Shown here: positions 54,600 through 64,000 of the stretch, in pieces | Layout of the letters: each line of letters opens with the position of its first letter | Numbering within the stretch: position 1 is the first letter of the stretch | Origin: Dryomyza anilis | Lineage: Eukaryota; Arthropoda; Insecta; Diptera; Dryomyzidae | DNA length: 64,000 bases | Assembly: GCA_951804985.1 (NCBI GenBank) | Contig: OX638135.1 | Span: 10,516,058-10,580,057, forward strand | Direction: 5' to 3' | Translations under genes and position numbers: made by a program | The notes under the pieces: generated by a model | What the model saw: the letters and a program-made list of their open reading frames with translations, nothing else | The model's database searches: none | What the model was told of the DNA's origin: nothing

Positions 54600-54890
54600 A
54601 TATATTATTGGCGCCGATTATGGGCTCACGGACCACACCATTAATTTTTTAATGATGTCCGCTATCGATTTCCGAAATAAAAATTATTGGGTTATAAATG
54701 GGTTGTTGACCCCTTTCAGGCGATCACGGACAACACCAAAGTGTACCGTTAGCCTTCTAATGATGTCCTCTATCGATTTCCGAAATGCAAGTTTTTGGGT
54801 CATAAATGCGGTTTTGATCCCTTTTTCGGGGTCATGAACCACTCTAAAGGGTACCATTAGCCTTCTAATGATGTTTTTGTGTTTTGTATT
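54600..54890 (-). repeat. Tandem ~106-bp units, right arm
   Basis: Inverse of the left-arm units, with unit starts near 54873, 54766 and 54657 (CATTAGAAGGCTAATGGTAC on the minus strand). About 2.6 units. Confidence 0.7.
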
Positions 54891-56479
54891 TGTATATTTA
54901 AGCAATAACTTTGGATTCTTTTAAAGTACAACATGGAGAAAAACATTTATCGTCAACTTTACAATTTTTATAATTAAATTTATATTAAAATAATAAGAGA
55001 GAATATATATAATGGCATTGTTTTGAGAACTAAATTATAAATTAACAAAATTAACATTAATACATTTAACATTGAACTTAATAATAAGTGAATAGAGAAT
55101 AAGAAAAATAGAAGAGGAAAGTATCAAAAGATATATATATAAGGGCCATTCCGCACCAAATCGACCAGCGGTTGGACCTCACCATCTTCGATTTCAATGA
55201 AATTTTGGCAACTGATAAAGGGTATCGAGATATGCATTGAACAATTGACCACTACTTCCCACTTTTGTATGGTTGTTCATATTTCAGTATCTCCTATGTT
55301 CAGACTGAGGTGAAAACAGTTGATTTCGCGAAATGTTTTCAAATGAATTTACAACCGTTCACAATGCAGAATTGTTTTTTTTACCGGTAAGTTGATTGTT
55401 TACATTTTGACCTGAAAATGGCGGTTAAAAAAAATTTAATAATTCAGTATTTTTTGTTTTACAATAAACTTATGGACATATCTCAAATAAATGATATGTT
55501 TTTTAATGGACAAACAAATCTGCTTGTAAAAAAAGACTTGCATTGATTAATTCCATCAAGATTTTAAGGAAAAGAAAATTGTTGCAATTAGAAATTGTAG
55601 GTGCAATTGAGAATATGCAGAGCAAAAGTAATAAATACAATATTTGCATTATTAACACAAATTAACATAATGATGTCTATAAAAGATCCTATAAATTCCT
55701 TTTGGGAAGTTGACTGCCAGCTCCATGATGACGATTTTTTTTAAAAACAATTTTCGCATTAGTCGGAGATCGTTTGAAACATTATGTGAAATGCTACACA
55801 CACTGAAATAAAATGTCGTTTTGGGGTGTTTTTCGACAGTTTTCAGTGCTGAAATGGAGCCCGCAGTAAGTTACTGTTGAATAAAGGTTAAAACGACAGT
55901 AGATAGTGTCGTTAACACAAGTGTCAAATATGTAGGTAGCCGTTGTTTTTGTTGTTCTGACAGTTGCTGTTGTCGAAAGTACATAGACAATGGTTTTTAC
56001 CATTTTTCAATTATATTTAAGTGCATAAACGTATATTTTTTGCAAATAGATTTATTATATTTATTGCTAAAATAATTTAACAGACAATCATAGACAGAAA
56101 TAATAATTTAATAAATAATTACAACGCCGTTTTCATAACCGAATGATCAATGGCATATATAGGTTGGCAAAGTCATTGATGGAATACAAATTGATGATTC
56201 AAGTTCTCCATACGTCATAAAATCACTTTATAAGTTTTGGCACCGAACCACATTCTCCTTCACGAAGTGTAATCACACAACTGTGACGATAAAGTTGTGA
56301 ATTTTGAAATTCTGCCACTCTAAACTAGCCTGGAAGGTCTTGTATTGAAAAGTATTTCATAGTATCTGTTTCATGTTCCTAATGAGTACAATTTCGATTA
56401 TCCCGACGATGTAAAAGTCATCCTTAATTCAATTAACCAAAGTTATCGTATAATCGGAAAGTATTTGCACATGAAAATA
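54891..56479. other. Unassigned region
   Basis: It includes a segment starting GGGCCATTCCGCACCAAATCGACC (55142) that resembles an old dispersed repeat. Short frames show no known domain. No gene supported. Confidence 0.25.
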
Positions 56480-57162
56480 TATTTATATTAGTGCTTATAT
56501 ATGAAACATAATATATGTACGCGCAACGCGCAACATAAACCCTTGCGTAGTGAACACCGCCTGCCTTGCCTTTAATGTTCGCCGCTGCAGGCAAGGAGCG
56601 CGCTGCAGTCGACAGGCGGTCGTTTTTTTCGTTCGGCTAGAACAAAGTTCTAGCAAGACGATTCATTAGTTTTGCGAACCTAAACCCGGGCGAACACATA
56701 CAGATTTTTTCCCTCCCAAACCCAACACAAAAAAACACATAAAACCCAATTACATTAAACGCGTATAACCAATAATACAAGTGTGCTGAAACAAATCACC
56801 AACTACAAACTATTCAACATCTACCAAAAAACAACATCAACATACAACAGAGTTCTACGTTGGACATTGAATCACAGAACCAACACGATTACAACAAAAC
56901 ACGTTGGACTCAACACACGATCCTACACAAGTTAAAAGACAGCAAACAATCCAAGGTACATTTCACAATTTACTATATTTATAAACATTGACCCGCGCCC
57001 TTTCCCTTCGCCGTATTACGAACCCACCCAAACATTTGGTCCATCGAAGATTCAACGACGTGGAAAAATACGGCAGGAAAGTGGACTGACCCACACAATT
57101 TTTAAAAATACCGCATTCAAATTTGCAAAGAAATAATTGTGAAAAAAAAAATTGTGCCGAAA
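56480..57162 (+). other. LTR/leader-like segment, possibly BEL/Pao
   Basis: GC rises (CGCGCAACGCGCAAC, CGCCTGCC...GACAGGCGG inverted pair near 56567-56610), followed by a C/A-rich untranslated-leader-like stretch and ATTTGGTCCATCGAAGATTC (57034), which resembles the LTR/primer-site junction of BEL/Pao elements. It may be the 5' end of the BEL element whose gag is at 61974, split by LINE J copy 2. Not proven: a second LTR was not identified. Confidence 0.3.
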
Positions 57163-60100
57163 TTTTTTTTTTTTTTTTTTTTTTTACAAATTAACCAACG
57201 CTCAGGGGATGCCCCCTATTCGTGCAATGCACAGTGTTGATCGTAAGAAAGGATTATAGGTTAAAGGGAGAAGGAAAGATGGAGTAGTGTCGGTGGATGG
57301 TTGCCTTAAGTTTCCCAATATTAAAAATGTCGGGAAAAACAGAGGCAGGGAGATTGTTCCACAAACGTATCGTGCGACTGAAGAACGAATTATCTCTGTA
57401 ATGCGTGGTTCTGTTGAGAACCGAGTGAACTACGAAGGGGTGGGCTTGGTTCGATGCCCGAGTAGAACGAGAGAATACACGACCTGGTGGAATCAGGCCA
57501 TGTATTTCCCTCGAACACTTACCATTGTAATACCTATAAAACAGGCTTACACACCCTACGGTCCTTCGGTGCTCAAGAGAACCAATTGAGGATGAAATAT
57601 TTGCATCCCCTATTAAATATATTGCACGTTGTTGGATTCGATCCAGGAACTCCAAAGAAGATTTTGAAGCCCCTGCCCATATGTGCGAATTGTATTCCAT
57701 CTTAGGCCGAATATAGGTGGTGTAGACAATGCGCAAGTCAGCAGGAGTGAAGTATGTCTTACACCGTTTCAAAAAACACCGTTTCAAAAACATCAAATAT
57801 ATGATCACTCCAACGGAGGTCACATTGAATTGATATACCCAGAACGTCAAGAGCAGCTGACTGCGCAATATCCACAGAGTCCATATTGAGGGGAGTGAGG
57901 GGTGAATCCATTCTTTTGTGATATAACAGACAACATTGGGTCTTGCTAGCATTAAAATCAACTCTATTTGCAAGACCCCACTCGGAGATTGTTTTAAGGT
58001 CATTATTGAGTGTATCATTCATTGTGCGCCTTTTACTCTCAATCTCCAAAGAGTTTGGGCGCTTGTTGAACGAATATGAGTGACAAATGTTACTGTCATC
58101 TGCAAAGGAATGGATTGGGTTCTAGGTCGATGACAGAAGGTCATTGATAAAAACCAGAAATAGGGACGGGGATAGGACAGAACCCTGCGGGACTCCAGAA
58201 TTGATGGAAAGTTGTTCTGAGAAAACACCATCCATCGCAACTCGTATTGAACGACCCTGGAGAAAACTCGATATCCATCGAGTAAAAGAATTACCGACAC
58301 CATATGCAATAAGTTTTGATACCAGGGCTTCATGCCACACTCGATCAAAAGCCTTGGAAATATCAAGAGCAACGACCTTACTCTCCCCGAAAAGATGAAT
58401 ACAATTATTCCACTTTTCGGAGAGGACAACCATCAAGTCACCGGTGGACCTGGTCCTACGGAAACCATATTTCCGGTCACTAAGTAATTCGTTTCGCTCC
58501 AGATAGTTCACAAGGTGGAAGTTTATTACGCTTTCCATTACCTTGGATAGCGCAGAGCATATTGCAATGGGTCGGTAATTAGCAGGGTTCGTAGCCCCTC
58601 ACCCTTTTTCGGAACTGGCTGGACATTGGCAACCTTCCAACAAGATGGAAAAACTCCTGTCGTGTAGGAGATGTTGAAAAGGTTACGCAATGGACAAGCC
58701 AGCGTTGACGCACACTTCTTCAACACATGGGCAGATATGCCATCAGGCCCGGAGGCTTTGTTAATATTGAGATTTGCTAAAACCTTTTTAACTGCCCGAG
58801 TTCGAAAATGTATATCCGGCATTGCAGAAGAAACAAATTCAACGACGGGCAGTGGTTGATTGCTATCTGGGTGCGTTGAATTATTTGCAAATAATTCAGC
58901 CAAGAGATTAGCTTTATCAACCGGGTCAGTGAAGGTCTGGCCATTCATAACAAGGGTTGGAGTAGACGATGTCGTCTGATTCTTCACCCTTTTAACAAAT
59001 GACCAGAAATTTTAACTACCTCTATGGTAGAGAAGGACCTTTTTGCGCGAGTTTTGTTCGTGTAGAAACTTTTCACGTGCGATCACGGCATTACAGCGAT
59101 TCCTAGCCTGTATGCGAAGTCTTTCAGTATCAGCATTCTTATTAAACGCCAATTCTGAAAGGCTTCCTCTTTCGACCTGACTGCAATCCTGCAAGTCTCA
59201 TTAAACCAAGAGTGGTCCTTGGGTTTAATGCTAATCTTTTTAGAAGGTATGAAGGACCGCATACCCAATAATATAATATTTTGTACCATTAAGGCCGCGG
59301 CATTTATGTCTCTATCTGCGAAACACAATTTCCAATTAAAGTTGCGAAAAAAATCATTTAACGCAACCCAATTTGCTTTTTCATAAAGCCATACAGTTCT
59401 CTTCGGGGCTTTAATCGAAGAGACGCGTAAACTAGAATACGAAAATGCAGCGGAAACAATACAGTGGTCGGAATTACCAAAAGGTGCAAGGACTTTTACA
59501 TCATATTTTTCATGATGCGAAGTCAGAAAAAGGTCTAGGACTTTTTGACTCTGCCCGCCGACGCGTGGGAGGTACGTCGGCTCCTTCACCAGTTGCGTGA
59601 GTTGATTGCACTCTGCAAACAGCTCAACATAACAACCCTCCTGTGTTGAAAGACCCGAGTGGCTCAACCAAGTGGCGTTGTGCACATTAAAGTCACCAGC
59701 AACAATAATTTCACTGCCTGGAAACTGTTCCAAAATATTTGAGATCGAATCTGATAGTGCATCTAACTTGTTACAGGTAGAAACCCTATCTAGATTCGGA
59801 CTCCTATAAATAAAACACAAGTGCATGATGTGTTGCAAGATTTTGAATTTAATCCACATAGAATTAAATTCATTGTCAGAAACACTATGTTGGTGCTGGT
59901 ACGCAACGTCACTTCGAATAAAAAGGGCGAGACCCCTATGGGCAGAGAATAATGGCAGTAGGTGGTACCCTGGTATCTGAAAATCCAGCGGATCTGCACC
60001 CTCACTAACCTGGGTTTCACCTAATGCCATTATATGTGGCCTATAGACAGACACATGTGCATACACAGAGAAAAAATTCGACCTCAGTCCACGAACGTTG

Positions 60101-60715
60101 CAAAAACCTATACGAAAGTTTTGCGACATTTTCGCTACTGGGTGAATTTAAAACATACAAACATACTAATAGCGGGCACAGCTGAGACGAACAGATGAGA
60201 GCGTAAGCTAAACAGTGGTCAGTGTTATGCCTTGGATACCGTCTTCGTTACGCACTCTTGCTGTCTCAACTATGCACGCAGTTAGCGCGGAGTAGGATGG
60301 GGGAGGGACGGAAAACAATCAACAAACCTGAGCAATTGCAGCAGAGAGTATAGAAAGGCCCTTTGCGCTGGCAATTGCAATGAAAAAAAAATGGCGAGTG
60401 CAGCAAGTCACAGGCAGCGAAAACCGGTTCTGCTCTATTATTGTTGTTGTGATTTTTGTATTTCTATTTTAATTTTAATTATTTGTTTTGCGTAATTTAT
60501 TTTTATTATTTTTAATAATGTTTTTTATTGTCCACGACGAATGTAGTTATTGTTATTTAGTTATATTTGTTATTTGTTTGGTTGGTTGATGTTGTTAAGT
60601 TTGGCGGCACATTTTTAAACATATAAAACGACGGACGGAAAACGTTTAAATACTAGGGGACGACACGACACGTCCGTCTCCCATAAAAGCAGTGACGCTA
60701 CTCCAAAAAAAACAA
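57163..60715 (-). mobile_element. LINE J, copy 2
   Basis: A 3.5-kb non-LTR retrotransposon with poly-A tail (T-run 57163-57185), RT (57254-58987), endonuclease (59083-60129) and leader to about 60705-60715. It is the best copy in the window and the reference for the split copy 1. No target duplication is apparent. Confidence 0.82.
57254..60129 (-). pseudogene. LINE J copy 2 endonuclease and reverse transcriptase
   Basis: The endonuclease is open from 60129: FCNVRGLRSNFFSV, GETQVSEGAD, FIYRSPNLD, VAGDFNVHNATWL, LDLFLTSHHEKYDV, FGNSDHCIVSA, all active-site motifs present. A one-codon stop (TAA, about 59012) and a frame change follow. RT: KASGPDGISAHVLK, PVPKKGEG (frameshift near 58590-58600), VVALDISKAFDRVWHEAL, GVPQGSVLSPSLFLVFINDL, HSFADDSNICH (catalytic Asp pair near 58098-58110, with a stop just before it), GISIQCDLRWSDHIFDV and the C-terminal RLWNNLPASVFPDIF. 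Only a few lesions. Jockey/CR1 group; clade not assigned. Confidence 0.8.
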
Positions 60716-61239
60716 GTGACGATTCAAACATTAATTTTGAATTCGCGGTGGATACCCGACCCAATACACATAAATATAAAAATTGAAATTGTCAATTTTT
60801 AATTAATAATATACATTTATATATTTATTATATTTATAATTGTATTTGCGAATTGCAAATAAATTCATAAACTTCTTTTGCAGCTGACCCATTGATTTTA
60901 ATTCCTTTTGTGTGGTCGCTGTATATAAGCAATCGCTCGTTGCTTTGGCTGCCGCCAAAACAGTGCTTATATACACACGCAAATACGATCGCTCGTCACT
61001 TACACAAATTGCCTTGAACGTTGCCAGATTGAGCAACGGCAATTGTGAGACCATATTGCTCGAGGTATTGACCCGGGATAAAAAAAATCTCCCTTTCACA
61101 AATTTTTTTTTTTGCAATCTTTGTTCGTATTTAACCAACTGTGTTAATGTTAACTCTATTGTGACCCAAAAAATTTGATTTAACCCATTTAAACCCATTA
61201 AGAAATATAAAAAAATATATATATATTTTTTTTATATTT
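60716..61239 (+). other. LTR/promoter-like segment before the BEL gag
   Basis: It contains GTATATAAGC (about 60925) and a second TTATATAC, then GTGTTAATGTTAACTC and a TTGTGACCC stretch (about 61158). It could be a BEL/Pao LTR with promoter and primer site, but no second copy is in the window to define ends. Confidence 0.3.
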
Positions 61240-61690
61240 TAAAAATTTAATTTTTATAATTAAATAAAAATTAAATTTGGTGGATAGTTTAACCCACACT
61301 ATCCACATTAACCCATTTCGACCCGTACAATTTAAAAAAAAAATATGTTGGTTAAAAAATTAAAAAAAAAAATATTTTTATAATTAAATAAAAATTAAAT
61401 TTGGTGGATAGTTAAACCAATACTATCCACAATAACCAATTTCGACCCGTACAATTTAAAAAATTATATATATTTTTGTTAACACAAATAAAAAATTTAA
61501 TTTTTATAATTAAATAAAAATTAAATTTGGTGGATAGTTTAACCCACACTATCCACGTTAACCCATTTCGACCCGTACCATTTTAAAAAAAAATATTTTT
61601 GTTAAGAAATTTAAAAAAAACATTTTTTTTTTTATAATTAGATAAAAATTAAATTTGTTGGATATCCACATTGCCTCAATTTTCTCAAAT
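61240..61690 (+). repeat. Tandem ~125-bp repeats in the BEL leader
   Basis: Four units with TAATTAAATAAAAATTAAATTTGG starting near 61257, 61381, 61507 and 61634. The first three each carry the hairpin GTGGATAG...CTATCCAC (61280-61306, 61404-61430, and about 61529-61555) and ATTTCGACCCGTAC. The fourth is diverged. Leader repeats are known in some BEL and gypsy elements. Confidence 0.7.
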
Positions 61691-61973
61691 TTGTATTTGT
61701 CAAAATTTAACCCGTTAAGAACGTTCAAAATATTGATTTATTTTAATATTAAATACTTAATCCACACAATCCAACAGATTAACCCACCCGGACCCAAAAA
61801 TAAAGTTTGAAAATTAAAGAAAAAAAATTTTATCATTTAATTTTTTAATTTTTGAGCAAATTTTAAAAATTTCACGTGTGGTTTTTGGATAGTTAACCCA
61901 TACTATTTAATAACACCCTACAACCGATTTGAGCGTCTTAACCTAAGTTACCAAGTATCGTTGAGTAAGCAAA

Positions 61974-62665
61974 ATGTCTCTCACGAGTTTTGTGCATTTT
62001 GCCAACGACGTTATGGAATTTGAACAAATTCATAGCGACATCCAGACAAAAGACCTTACACAGCCAATTCTAGAAATACAGCAGAAGCAACTGCTGTACC
62101 TATGAGACAAAACCCAAGATGCTTACGAGGCAGCAAGGGAAATGCCCGATGACCCTGAGAAGGTGGATAAGTCCAAACTAAAAGACAAATATAGAAGGAC
62201 ATACCAAGCGTACGTCCATTAGGAAGCATTGGGACTCATTGAAGAGTACCGTGGCCCCAAAGGACTCAACCCAGCTGGAGGCGCAACCCACCACTGTACC
62301 CGAATTCAGCCCCAGCATAAAAGTGCCCCCATGCGATACTGACGTTTTTTATGGAGACTATGTCTCCTGGCCAACATTTAGAGACATGGTCTCGGCCTTA
62401 TATATAAACAACCCAAGGTTAAGCAATGTAGAAAAACTTTTCCACCTTAACCAAAAGACCCGCGGCGAGGCTAAGGACATTGCAAAAAATGCTCCTCTCG
62501 TCAATGATGGCTTTTTCATGGCTTGGACAAATTTACAAGATCAGTATGAAAATAAAAGAATGCAAATAAATGCGCAACTCAAGACCCTGTTTAATTGTTG
62601 AGTCAGTTATTGTTGAGTCAGGTAGCTCGATAAAGAAACTGTAACGGACTATCAATAACTGCATA
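61974..62665 (+). pseudogene. gag: BEL gag, N-terminal and capsid part
   Basis: ATG 61974 starts MSLTSFVHFANDVMEFEQIH. An in-frame TGA (62103-62105) and TAG (62220) interrupt the helical N-terminal part. A shift near 62240-62280 leads to the main capsid frame (to 62601): FYGDYVSWPTFRDMVSALY, NNPRLSNVEKLFHLN, AKDIAKNAPLVNDGF, NLQDQYENKRM. This is the DUF1759-type gag of BEL/Pao. A short duplicated GTTGAGTCAG near 62600-62620 breaks the frame before the next part. Confidence 0.8.
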
Positions 62666-63484
62666 ATGACCCTTCAAACGCTGGAGATAGATACAGACAA
62701 CTGGGGTCCAATCCTGGTATATCTATGCTCGACCCGACTCCCCAAAAATACCCTAGAGGACTTTGAAAAATCTCTAAAGGACAATTCAGTCGTTCCATCA
62801 TGGAAAACTTTAGATGCCTTTTTGACCCGCACTTTCAAGACCCTCGAATCTGTTGGCGATATAGAGGCTTCTAATATGAAGCCCAATCAACAAAAAAATT
62901 TCGGTAACTCCGGTCCCAGTCCATGGGGAGAGAAACGGGTGCATTCTTTTCATACGAAGGTGGCGCCAAAGCCAGCGCAATCTGCATCGGTACCTAAAAG
63001 GTATGAATCTAAACCCTCTTAGTCTAAGCCATCTCGTTGGGAAATCGATGGTGGCATCTGCAAAACATGCAACGCCAACCACACAATTGGCGAATGCCCG
63101 AGATTTATAGCCATGGAAGTTGAAGAAAGGCAAGAAATTATAAAGCAAATTGGTTGCTGTTTTAATTGTCTTGCAGTTTCTCATGGCTATGAAGAATGTA
63201 AGAGCAAATATCTGTTAGGAACGGCAATGGTCATGATCGAACATGAAGGAGCCTCATTTGTTGCACGTGCGCTTATTGACTCCGGGTCAGAAGCCACGTT
63301 TATAGCCGAACAATTATTGAGACAAATCGGACTGCCAACCCAAGCAGTAGATGCACAAGTTACTGGCTTAAACCGGTCAGTTGCTGCAACTCCGACCAGA
63401 TCATGTGAGCTAACGTTGCGTTCTTCTACCAATCCTCACTTCAGGATACATACACAGGCCTTAGTGTTAGACCCTCACAAATGA
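62666..63484 (+). pseudogene. BEL gag C-terminus, zinc knuckles and DUF1758-type protease
   Basis: One frame with a single TAG at 63020-63022. It runs MTLQTLEIDTDNWGP, TLEDFEKSLKDN, then the zinc region CKTCNANHTIGECPRF and CCFNCLAVSHGYEEC. The aspartic protease follows, ARALIDSGSEATFIAEQL, with the DSG active-site triad intact, ending at TGA 63482-63484. In BEL/Pao, protease follows gag in the same frame, as seen here. Confidence 0.82.
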
Positions 63485-64000
63485 TCTGCCTACATACCCT
63501 ATTGACCCTACCCTATAGAACAGTGTATGTGAACTGGACTTAGCAGATGCTAAGTTCTTCCTGACACGACCCGTGGACATGATAATAGGATGCGATTTAT
63601 ATCCGCAGATTTTCGAAAACACTACGCGCCGAGACCCTACAGGCCGTTGTATTGTGTCCCTCCCATTTAAAACCGTTGAGAGTAATAGTCTCGGTAATTC
63701 GAGACATATAGCCATGGCTCAATTTTTGCGAAACGAAAAATCGCTATTGAAAAAAACCACGATAAAGGCTGAGTTATTTTAGAATATCTAGAGCTTGGTC
63801 ATATGAAGAAAATCAGCCAATCACCCTTTTGTGGCTATCAACCGACCCATTATTATTTGCCACACCATGCTGTGTTTAAGCCAGAAAGCGTCTCGATAAA
63901 GTTAAGAGTTGTTTATAACGCGTCGAATGTGACAGCTAACGGCAAAAGTCTAAACGACATATTGTACACAGGACCCATACTGCAACTCAATTTGGTCTCA
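63485..64000 (+). pseudogene. BEL pol: protease-RT linker and start of reverse transcriptase
   Basis: After stops near 63500-63530 the frame 63573-63782 gives MDMIIGCDLYPQIFEN, GRCIVSLPFKTVE and LGNSRHIAMAQF, the linker before RT. A TAG at 63780-63782 and a shift lead to EYLELGHMKK (63782 on), GYQPTHYYLPHHAVF and LRVVYNASN, open to the window end. RT catalytic motifs lie beyond 64000. Confidence 0.8.

Larger units (their letters stand above)
47942..54890. mobile_element. Foldback-like structure with tandem-unit arms
   Basis: The left arm (about 47985-48330) and right arm (54600-54890) are inverted copies of a tandem array of ~106-bp units. Between them lie a CR1-like LINE and mini-me-like copy M-11. 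Long inverted arms built from tandem units recall Foldback/Galileo elements. No transposase is seen, so this may be two separate repeats instead. The left edge coincides with the 5' tip of LINE J. Confidence 0.45.
60716..64000 (+). mobile_element. BEL/Pao retrotransposon, 5' part, cut by the window end
   Basis: Leader with tandem repeats, gag (from 61974), zinc-knuckle and protease region, and the start of RT. The RT start CGYQPTHYYLPHHAVFKPES, KLRVVYNASN and SLNDILYTGP is the standard BEL/Pao signature. Stops and shifts occur in gag and between protease and RT. The left boundary is uncertain. Confidence 0.8.

Noticed and set aside
60803..61198. A 131-residue minus-strand frame left of the BEL leader.
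   Set aside because: It crosses an LTR/promoter-like region, has no domain, and is probably chance.

Overview
The window reads as AT-rich nuclear DNA from a higher fly (Diptera, probably Brachycera). Supporting signs are the mini-me/DINE-1-type repeats with GACA/GTCT microsatellites, LOA-, RTE- and CR1/Jockey-type LINEs, copia, gypsy and BEL retrotransposons, and one fragment resembling fly Claspin. No intact host gene is visible. Almost every coding stretch is a transposable-element (TE) gene, most are broken, and elements are inserted into elements repeatedly. This is how pericentromeric DNA or a piRNA-cluster-like TE graveyard looks; that reading is inference.

Layout. 1-5922: two head-to-tail copies of a young CsRN1-like Ty3/gypsy element (minus strand) sharing one LTR, inserted into an RTE LINE (5923-7612). 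7613-14502: an old copia element (plus strand). Its gag-protease junction is split by a 4.6-kb palindromic DNA element (7754-12379), which holds a second related element (9098-11128), a tRNA-derived SINE and two mini-me-like insertions. A Claspin-like fragment (12840-13318) sits where copia integrase and the start of RT should be. 14503-24290: AT-rich DNA with four more mini-me-like copies and a CGGTTT-bordered element. 24290-31325: a LOA-clade LINE (24938-30128) inside a TIR element, itself between inverted copies of another repeat.

31691-47941: one Jockey/CR1-group LINE (minus strand) cut in two by a 12.6-kb Ty3/gypsy element (33862-46468) with a tRNA-Ser-type primer site. That gypsy element has lost its RT core and most of its 3' LTR and carries several mini-me-like insertions. 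47942-54890: a foldback-like structure whose arms are tandem ~106-bp units, enclosing a CR1-like LINE (49650-53673). 57163-60715: a second, longer copy of the Jockey/CR1-group LINE. 60716-64000: the 5' part of a BEL/Pao element running off the window, with a leader made of ~125-bp tandem repeats.

The genes do not form a host pathway. The gag, protease, RT, RNase H, integrase and endonuclease fragments each served their own element. The nesting gives a relative order of insertion. The LTR pair of the 1-5922 element differs at only two positions, so it is recent, whereas copia and most LINEs carry many stops. The most unusual signals are the Claspin-like fragment inside copia, the nested palindromic elements with mini-me-like copies at the same arm position, the LTR-sharing gypsy tandem, and the foldback-like arms around the CR1 LINE.
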